Translations under genes and position numbers: made by a program
The notes under the pieces: generated by a model
What the model was told of the DNA's origin: nothing
The model's database searches: none
Seen by the model: only the letters and a program-made list of their open reading frames with translations
Part shown: positions 58,553 through 64,000 of the stretch, in pieces
Numbering within the stretch: position 1 is the stretch's first letter
Layout of the letters: each line of letters opens with the position of its first letter
NCBI RefSeq assembly: GCF_002272835.1
Contig: NZ_MLAO01000001.1
Location: 124,001 to 188,000, forward strand
Length of the DNA: 64,000 nt
Origin: Helicobacter sp. 11S03491-1
GTDB taxonomy: Bacteria > Campylobacterota > Campylobacteria > Campylobacterales > Helicobacteraceae
Direction of reading: 5' to 3'

Positions 58553-58578
58553 GTTTGTAAATAATAGTTTTTACATCA

Positions 58579-58597
58579 TTGCGGGTTTTTCCCGCAA
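58579..58597 (+). terminator. Stem-loop after the YceI gene
   Basis: TTGCGGG pairs with CCCGCAA around five T, 27 bp after the stop. No T run follows, so termination may be weak or the hairpin may serve to stabilise mRNA. Confidence 0.5.
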
Positions 58598-58680
58598 CCC
58601 CGGATTCCCTCAAAAATCTTTATACAAAACAGGTATAATAACCCTAAGTTTTACAATAGTTTTATAATTAGGAGAAATAC

Positions 58681-59976
58681 TTGGATTTATTGCATAGTAT
58701 CAATGATTTTAATGAAGCCAAACAGGTTATTCCCGGAGGTGTTAATTCACCCGTAAGAGCATTTAAAAGCGTAGGGGGCACACCTTTATTTATTCTTAGA
58801 GGAGAAGGTTGTTATTTATTTGACGCAGATAACCATCGTTATATTGATTTTGTTCAAAGTTGGGGACCCCTAATCTTTGGACATTGCGATCCTGATATTC
58901 AAGCTAGCGTCCATACAGCTCTACAAAATGGCTTAAGTTTTGGTGCACCCACAGAAATAGAAACCGCACTTGCCAAAGAAATCATCTCATCTTATGAAGG
59001 GATAGAAAAAATACGTCTGGTTAGCAGCGGCACAGAAGCTACAATGAGTGCTATCCGACTCGCTCGTGCCTATAGCAAAAAAGATGATATTATCAAATTT
59101 GAAGGGTGTTATCATGGGCATAGTGATAGTCTCTTGGTAAATGCAGGGAGTGGGTGCGCAACCTTTGGAACGCCTTCTTCTCCGGGTATCCCCCAAGACT
59201 TTAGCAAGCATACATTAATCGCCGAATATAATGATATTGATTCACTCAAAGCATGTTTTGAAACAAGCGGTCATGTAGGTTGTGTTATTATTGAACCTAT
59301 TGCAGGAAATATGGGGTTAGTGCCTGCAAAAATAGAATTTCTCAAAGATCTCAGGAAGTTATGCAATCAATATGGAGCAGTATTGATTTTTGATGAAGTA
59401 ATGAGTGGCTTTAGAGCTTCATTAAAGGGTGTGCAAGGCTATTGTGATGTTGTCCCTGATATGGCTTGTTTCGGGAAGGTTATAGGTGGAGGCATGCCAT
59501 TGGCTGCTTTTGGAGGCAAAGATGATATTATGAATTTACTTTCCCCTGTAGGTGGGGTTTATCAAGCCGGAACACTTAGTGGTAACCCTATTGCCGTATC
59601 TGCCGGACTCGCCTCAATTTGCAAAATCAAAAAAAATCCCCATATCTATGAATATCTCAAGTCCCTGGCAGACAGACTAACACAAGGGTTTCAAATGGCT
59701 GCGCAAGACTATGGCATATCACTACAAACTTGCGTGCGCGGGAGTATGTTTGGATTTTTCTTCAACACCTCAAAGGTTAATAATTTTGAAGATGCTCAAA
59801 AAAGTGATACCAAATTATTTGCAAAATTTCATCAAAAAATGCTTGAAAATGGCGTTTATTTGGCTTGTTCGCAATTTGAAACCGGCTTTATTTGCACATC
59901 AATGAATGAAAGTATTATTGATGAAGCCATTAATGCAGCTAAAAATTCATTTGAAGCTATTTCAAGAGAAATCTAA
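58681..59976 (+). CDS. hemL: Glutamate-1-semialdehyde 2,1-aminomutase
   Basis: A 431-residue PLP enzyme with TTG start after TAGGAG. Signatures are [40 protein letters not shown] and [16 protein letters not shown], whose Lys266 binds PLP. It makes 5-aminolevulinate in the C5 heme pathway, which supplies the cytochromes coded elsewhere here (FdhC, peroxidase). A small membrane protein gene follows 3 bp later. Confidence 0.96.
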   Translation: MDLLHSINDFNEAKQVIPGGVNSPVRAFKSVGGTPLFILRGEGCYLFDADNHRYIDFVQSWGPLIFGHCDPDIQASVHTALQNGLSFGAPTEIETALAKEIISSYEGIEKIRLVSSGTEATMSAIRLARAYSKKDDIIKFEGCYHGHSDSLLVNAGSGCATFGTPSSPGIPQDFSKHTLIAEYNDIDSLKACFETSGHVGCVIIEPIAGNMGLVPAKIEFLKDLRKLCNQYGAVLIFDEVMSGFRASLKGVQGYCDVVPDMACFGKVIGGGMPLAAFGGKDDIMNLLSPVGGVYQAGTLSGNPIAVSAGLASICKIKKNPHIYEYLKSLADRLTQGFQMAAQDYGISLQTCVRGSMFGFFFNTSKVNNFEDAQKSDTKLFAKFHQKMLENGVYLACSQFETGFICTSMNESIIDEAINAAKNSFEAISREI

Positions 59977-59979
59977 AGC

Positions 59980-60255
59980 ATGCAAAAAGATCCTAAATTT
60001 AAAAAAGTGGTAGTTGGAGCAAATGATTTGAGTCTTGGAATTTCCATAGTTGTTGCTATTTTGTTGGGTGTAGGGCTTGGATATTTACTCCAAAAATTTA
60101 GCGGCATTGCTTGGTTATTTTGGCTTGGAGTGGCTTGGGGAATTGGGGGGGCTATACTTAATATCTACAAAGCCTACAAGAGAGCAAAAAAAGAATTTGA
60201 TGAACTGGCAAAAGAACTCAAATACAGCTATAAAGAAAATCCCGATGAGTTGTAA
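59980..60255 (+). CDS. AtpZ/AtpI-family small membrane protein
   Basis: A 91-residue protein with two membrane helices (about residues 16-38 and 43-65) and a basic cytoplasmic tail. LSLGISIVVAILLGVGLGYLLQ followed by WLGVAWGIGGAILNIYKAYK is the pattern of AtpZ/AtpI proteins, which help ATP synthase assembly or carry Mg. It lies 3 bp after hemL and overlaps the next gene by 11 bp. Confidence 0.75.
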   Translation: MQKDPKFKKVVVGANDLSLGISIVVAILLGVGLGYLLQKFSGIAWLFWLGVAWGIGGAILNIYKAYKRAKKEFDELAKELKYSYKENPDEL

Positions 60256-60715
60256 ATACAGCTGTTTTTTGGTATTTTTATTTATTAACATAATCAGTGC
60301 GATCTTATGTGTGATTTTTTGGGAAATAATTGGCCTACTCAATTTTGAAGTAGGTTTTTTTAGCTTTTTTTTAGTGCTTTATAGCACTTATGTAAGTCTC
60401 AAACGAAAAATCAAAAAAGAACTTGCACAAGCAAGCGCACAAGCCCAAGATCCGGAAGAAAAAAAACCTAAAACTAAGTTTAATTTTTCAAATCTTATCT
60501 TAGGCTTAGAGCTTTCTATGGGGTTTTTTAGAATTTTTGCTTATATCATTTTGATTGGCACTCTCATACTTTTGATAAATAAGAATATATTTATGATTAT
60601 CCCCTATATTATTGGTATAGGCGTTTGTTTAAGCAGTGTTACAGGGCTAAAATATCTATCTGAAGCAGCCAACAATACCCAAAATCAAAATAAAACTAAA
60701 ATTCCCTCTAAATAA
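60245..60715 (+). CDS. Small membrane protein of unknown function
   Basis: The ATG at 60245 gives 156 residues; an earlier in-frame start would lie wholly inside the AtpZ-like gene. Four hydrophobic segments can be seen (about residues 5-25, 30-48, 84-105 and 113-135), with a charged loop KRKIKKELAQASAQAQDPEE between the pairs. No family is recognised. It is coupled to the AtpZ-like gene by an 11-bp overlap, so a linked envelope or ATP synthase role is a guess. Confidence 0.6.
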   Translation: MSCKYSCFLVFLFINIISAILCVIFWEIIGLLNFEVGFFSFFLVLYSTYVSLKRKIKKELAQASAQAQDPEEKKPKTKFNFSNLILGLELSMGFFRIFAYIILIGTLILLINKNIFMIIPYIIGIGVCLSSVTGLKYLSEAANNTQNQNKTKIPSK

Positions 60716-61023
60716 ATTCTAAATATTTTTTATAGTCTTCTAAATGAAATATTTGCAAATCTAAAAATAATACCTAATTAGCTAACTTAATTTTTTGAAT
60801 TCTTTGAGTATTTCTAAAAATTGCTCTCATTTTTACTCTTATCCCATTACTTTTTAAAAACTATCCATGCACATTCTAAACCTATAAAATTTTTTAAAAT
60901 TAATTTAAAATTATTTAATTTAATACTTTTTATTAAAAATAAATTTTTAATAAATTAAATATAATAAGATATTATATTGCTATATTTATTGAATATTTTT
61001 GAATATTTCTTATAAAATCAGGG

Positions 61024-61164
61024 ATGAAATATAATTTTTAGACCTATCTTGGCGTATCTCATTGGCATTAAATAATGCTTATAAGTTTCATCTTCTATAA
61101 TAAAAAACTTAAAATACCATTATATTTATTCATAATATAGGAGTATCTAAAAATTATATTTCAT
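61024..61164. repeat. 141-bp element with perfect 19-bp terminal inverted repeats
   Basis: 61024-61042 reads ATGAAATATAATTTTTAGA and 61146-61164 is its exact reverse complement. Between them lie two smaller hairpins, GCATT/AATGC and TAAGTTT/AAACTTA. It has no coding capacity. No target-site duplication is obvious at the ends. It could be a miniature inverted-repeat element or a structured RNA. Confidence 0.6.
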
Positions 61165-61262
61165 ACTATTTATTTTTTATTATAAAAATAATGTAAAATA
61201 TTTAATTTTTTGATTCTAAAAACCATTATTTGTGTTTATCAAAATCATTAGTTATAATACAA

Positions 61263-61299
61263 GAGTCCATTAATCATTTAATGGACTCCTCCTTTTTTT
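61263..61299 (+). terminator. Strong rho-independent terminator without an obvious upstream gene
   Basis: An 11-bp perfect stem (GAGTCCATTAA with TTAATGGACTC), loop TCAT, then a T-rich tail with seven T in a row at 61293-61299. The nearest plus-strand protein gene ends ~550 bp earlier. Confidence 0.8.
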
Positions 61300-61399
61300 G
61301 TTTGTATGTTGTAAAATAGAAAATATAAAAACGCAAATTTATTCAGGCTTAGAACCCTCCTAAGTCTGAATTATTCCAATTTTACTATTTCTAAAGATC

Positions 61400-61597
61400 C
61401 TATTTTTCTCCATAAACTTCCCTACAAGCTTTTTGATTTCCAAACAAACAATCTTTTTGTAATTGCTCAAATGCTTTAAATTTTTCAACTTCTTTTTTAT
61501 GACTTTGATATCTATCTACACCATACATTCCCGCACAAATTATGATGATAAAAATAATATCAATTTTCCTAATTTTAGGACATAATTTACATGCCAT
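61400..61597 (-). CDS. Small membrane protein, cysteine-containing, unknown
   Basis: A 65-residue protein. I chose the ATG at 61597 because AAAAGG lies 7 bases before it; two other ATG codons directly precede it and a further one at 61636 has no ribosome site. CKLC near the start is followed by one membrane helix (IDIIFIIIICAGMYGV) and a charged tail with two more Cys (KDCLFGNQKACREVYGEK). The tail resembles the end of a Sel1-like repeat, which is a weak similarity. Function unknown. Confidence 0.5.
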   Translation of the reverse strand: MACKLCPKIRKIDIIFIIIICAGMYGVDRYQSHKKEVEKFKAFEQLQKDCLFGNQKACREVYGEK

Positions 61598-61725
61598 CAT
61601 CATTCCTTTTGGATCAATTTTATGATTTTCTATCATAACCCAAATGAACTAAAAAATACATTTATCAAATAAAATTAAGCATTTCTTAAATATAATTTCA
61701 AGAGATTCCAGTTATAAGGCATAAA

Positions 61726-62592
61726 ATGATAAAGAAATTTTTTCATATTTTTACAATCCCTTTGGATTTTATTACTAAATATTTTAAAGCATTAGTATTT
61801 TTAGTCATTCTAATCTTGTTGATTCTTGCAATAATCCCAAGTGATTCAAAAATCAACCCCCCAAATTTGGCAAAAATTTATCTTCGAGGACCCATTCTTA
61901 GCAGCGAAGATATTCACGAACAAATAGACAAAATTTTGACTACCCCAACCATCAAAGGTGTATTATTGGTTATAGACTCCCCCGGAGGAGCTGTAGGAGC
62001 AAGTGTAGAAATCAGCGATATGATTGCAGAACTTAAAGAAAAAATGCCTGTAATTGCCTATGTACAAGGCGCAATGGCAAGTGGAAGTTATTATGCAGGT
62101 ATGTATGCAGATAAGATTTATGCTAACAGAGGATCGCTGATTGGATCTATTGGTGTGATTTTTAGTGGAGCAAATATTGAAGAACTTGCTAATAAATTAG
62201 GCATCAAAGAACAAGGAATTGCAGCAGGGAAATATAAAGAAGTGGGCACTTTTTTGAGAAAATGGACGCCCGATGAGAGAGCATTTCTCAAAAATCTTAT
62301 TGAAGAAGAGTATGAGATGTTTGTTTCAGATGTTGCCGATGCCAGAGGGCTTGAAATCAAAGCAGCCAATCAATACGCACAAGGCAAAATATTTAGCGCT
62401 AAAAAAGCGCTTAAACTTGGACTTATTGATGTTGTAGGCACACAAGCTCAAGCCATTGATATGCTTAAAAATCTCTCACAAGTAAAAGATGCTACTTGGC
62501 TTAAAAAAGATAAATTTGAAGCCTATCTGGATAAAATCATTAAAACAAGCACACAAATGATGTTAAATACCTTGAGTTATCAATTGCGATAA
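61726..62592 (+). CDS. sppA: Signal peptide peptidase SppA (short form)
   Basis: A 288-residue serine protease of family S49 with one N-terminal membrane helix (about 22-42). SPGGAVGASVEI and QGAMASGSYYAGMYADKIYA carry the nucleophilic Ser, and the catalytic Lys is in AAGKYKEVG. It breaks down cleaved signal peptides in the membrane. Order sppA-purU matches H. pylori HP1435-HP1434. Confidence 0.93.
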   Translation: MIKKFFHIFTIPLDFITKYFKALVFLVILILLILAIIPSDSKINPPNLAKIYLRGPILSSEDIHEQIDKILTTPTIKGVLLVIDSPGGAVGASVEISDMIAELKEKMPVIAYVQGAMASGSYYAGMYADKIYANRGSLIGSIGVIFSGANIEELANKLGIKEQGIAAGKYKEVGTFLRKWTPDERAFLKNLIEEEYEMFVSDVADARGLEIKAANQYAQGKIFSAKKALKLGLIDVVGTQAQAIDMLKNLSQVKDATWLKKDKFEAYLDKIIKTSTQMMLNTLSYQLR

Positions 62593-62599
62593 GACAGCC

Positions 62600-63430
62600 A
62601 TGAAGCATACTATCCTTATTAGTTCTCCGGATATGCAAGGTTTGGTTTTTAAAATTTCTTCTATTTTATTTGCACATGGGCTAAATATTGAACGCAATGA
62701 CGAATTTGTCGATCAGCAAAGCAATTGGTTTTTTATGCGCACACTTGCTAATGGACATACAGATTCCTTAAAACTTAAAAATGAACTTCAAAATTCCCTA
62801 CCTACGCAAGCCCAAGTTAATGTTATTGAACAAAAGAAAAAATCTATTATTATTCTTTGCACAAAAGAAAATCACTGCTTGGGAGATTTATTGCTTCGAT
62901 ATGATAGCGGCGAATTGGATGCCAATATCAAAGCCATCATCAGCAATCATACAGATCTTGAAAATTTAGTAAAAAAATTTGATATCCAATTTTTTCATAT
63001 CCCTACTCAAAACATTTCCAGAGAAGAACATGAACGCCTTGTTTTAGAAAAATGCGATGAATTTGAAGTGGATTTTTTAGCTTTGGCAAAATATATGCGT
63101 ATTCTTTCCCCTTCTTTTGTAGAAAAATATCAAAACAAAATCATTAATATCCACCATAGTTTCTTGCCTGCTTTTATTGGAGCAAATCCTTATAAACAAG
63201 CATTTCAGCGCGGAGTCAAAATCATTGGGGCGACAGCACATTTTGTGAATAATCACTTAGATGAAGGACCTATTATCACTCAAGATATTATCAAAATTGA
63301 TCACACTTACAGCTGGCAAGACATGCAAAAAGCAGGTCGAGATGTAGAAAAAGTTGTCTTTGCCAAAGCAATCACTTTGGCTTTGAATGATAGAATATTT
63401 ATTTATGGAAACAAAACAGTTGTATTTTAG
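62600..63430 (+). CDS. purU: Formyltetrahydrofolate deformylase
   Basis: A 276-residue protein with an N-terminal ACT domain (ILISSPDMQGLVFKISSILF) and a C-terminal formyl-folate domain (INIHHSFLPAFIGANPYKQAF, GATAHFVNNHLDEGPII). It hydrolyses 10-formyl-THF to formate and THF. It starts 8 bp after sppA. The formate it yields could feed the formate dehydrogenase elsewhere in the window. Confidence 0.95.
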   Translation: MKHTILISSPDMQGLVFKISSILFAHGLNIERNDEFVDQQSNWFFMRTLANGHTDSLKLKNELQNSLPTQAQVNVIEQKKKSIIILCTKENHCLGDLLLRYDSGELDANIKAIISNHTDLENLVKKFDIQFFHIPTQNISREEHERLVLEKCDEFEVDFLALAKYMRILSPSFVEKYQNKIINIHHSFLPAFIGANPYKQAFQRGVKIIGATAHFVNNHLDEGPIITQDIIKIDHTYSWQDMQKAGRDVEKVVFAKAITLALNDRIFIYGNKTVVF

Positions 63431-63496
63431 TCTGAGTATTTTTTATTTGAAAAAATGTATTAAAATAAATCCCTAAACACACTTTAGGAGGTTTTA

Positions 63497-64000
63497 ATGC
63501 GTTATTTTATTTTTTCTATACTCTCAATAGGGATGTTATTTTTGCCTTTAATTGCAAAAACTACTGATCCTATTCCTGCCCCTTATGGCAAAATTTATCT
63601 GATGCCAAATACTCAATTCAAACCCGATAAATCAATGCCTGAACACAAAATGGTATTTGATCTGACAAAAGGATCTTCTTCGCCTAAAGAAGTCAATCCC
63701 TCTCTGGATAGAATAGCAAGGACTATCAATCTTTATGCTGCTGTAGGCATTTCGCCTTCAGTTCTAAAAATTGTTGCTGTAGCGAGTGGAGATGCAACAC
63801 CTTTGGCTCTTGATAATGCCCATTATCATGAAAAATTTGGTGTTAATAACCCCAATCTAGCCTTGATTGATGATCTCAAAAAACTGGGAGTACAAATTAG
63901 CGTATGCTCTCAAGCATGGGCGGAACATGATTATAAACCCCAATGGGTATATAAAAATGTTTTATTAGCCCTCTCAGGCGCTACAACACTAATTTCTTTT
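63497..64000 (+). CDS. Exported DsrE/DsrF-like protein, cut by the window end
   Basis: An ATG at 63497 after TAGGAG opens a frame that runs to the window edge (168 residues so far). It has a signal peptide (MRYFIFSILSIGMLFLPLIAK). The rest has the DsrE-like fold pattern: INLYAAVGISPSVLKIVAVASGDAT, then LKKLGVQISVCSQAW with a possible active-site Cys, then a glycine-rich end ALSGATTLI. DsrE-family proteins take part in sulfur transfer or redox. The C-terminus lies outside the window. Confidence 0.75.
   Translation, partial: MRYFIFSILSIGMLFLPLIAKTTDPIPAPYGKIYLMPNTQFKPDKSMPEHKMVFDLTKGSSSPKEVNPSLDRIARTINLYAAVGISPSVLKIVAVASGDATPLALDNAHYHEKFGVNNPNLALIDDLKKLGVQISVCSQAWAEHDYKPQWVYKNVLLALSGATTLISF

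Larger units (their letters stand above)
60716..61399. other. 684-bp gene-poor AT-rich stretch
   Basis: No protein gene is credible: frames are broken by AT-rich stops. It contains the 141-bp element bounded by 19-bp inverted repeats (61024-61164) and a strong orphan terminator (61263-61299). The rest shows only short A and T runs. A small RNA gene between about 61165 and 61299 would explain the terminator. Confidence 0.55.

Noticed and set aside
60145-60151. Seven consecutive G in the AtpZ-like gene as a phase-variation site
   Set aside because: Seven G is below the length that usually varies; the two tracts of 10-11 G are much better candidates.

Overview
The window looks like chromosome from a Helicobacter-type epsilonproteobacterium (Campylobacterota) that is not H. 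pylori itself. It is AT-rich. Several gene blocks keep orders I know from H. pylori: gltX2-yggT-slt-galU-small membrane protein-murA-aspA-UDG-like (around HP0643 to HP0650), tig-clpP-def-comM-cadA (around HP0795 to HP0791), csd4 beside a FliS co-chaperone-like gene (HP1075/HP1076), and sppA-purU (HP1435/HP1434). Unlike H. pylori it also has a selenocysteine formate dehydrogenase, an arylsulfate sulfotransferase with its own Dsb pair, and a dideoxy-diacetamido-uronic acid sugar pathway. Genus-level placement is inference from synteny and gene content; no database was searched.

Layout. 1-10780: a surface-polysaccharide locus, entered in the middle. It holds a deacetylase fragment, two methyltransferases, a GT9-GT2 fusion glycosyltransferase, a truncated glycosyltransferase copy, another GT2 enzyme, and five overlapping genes (wbpI, wbpB, wbpD, wbpE, wbpA) that together can make UDP-ManNAc3NAcA. 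Two genes carry long G tracts (11 and 10 G) that can switch them off by slippage. 10876-10950: tRNA-Asn. 11257-15760: a CopD-like membrane protein, an autotransporter and a di-heme cytochrome c peroxidase. 15806-24943 (minus strand): a compact housekeeping operon for glutamyl-tRNA, peptidoglycan, UDP-glucose and aspartate metabolism. 24997-30695: flagellar co-chaperone, peptidoglycan carboxypeptidase Csd4, NifU/NifS Fe-S assembly and FliI. 30777-38044: trigger factor, ClpP, a degenerate GGDEF protein, deformylase, a ComM-like ATPase and a metal P-type ATPase.

38034-46694: a complete respiratory formate dehydrogenase locus. ModE-like regulator and FdhD lie on the minus strand; a multi-cluster ferredoxin, TorD-like chaperone, small Tat protein, FdhA (with in-frame UGA at 42722-42724), FdhB and FdhC lie on the plus strand. 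46695-48107: an accessory patch with two diverged tandem copies of a ~110 bp sequence and an unrecognised HTH protein. 48227-55007: miaA, then DsbL/DsbI-like proteins with AssT, then a response regulator/histidine kinase pair. 55204-64000: a SLAC1/TehA-type channel, purH, a YceI protein, hemL, two small membrane proteins, a 680 bp gene-poor stretch with a 19-bp perfect inverted repeat and an orphan terminator, then sppA, purU and a DsrE-like protein cut by the window end.

Functional picture: a microaerophilic host-associated cell that respires formate, detoxifies peroxide in the periplasm, maintains helical-shape peptidoglycan trimming and flagella, and varies its surface glycans. The most unusual stretches are the phase-variable glycan genes, the tandem-repeat/HTH patch at 46695-48107, the intercistronic hairpin at 41870-41916 and the inverted-repeat element at 61024-61164.
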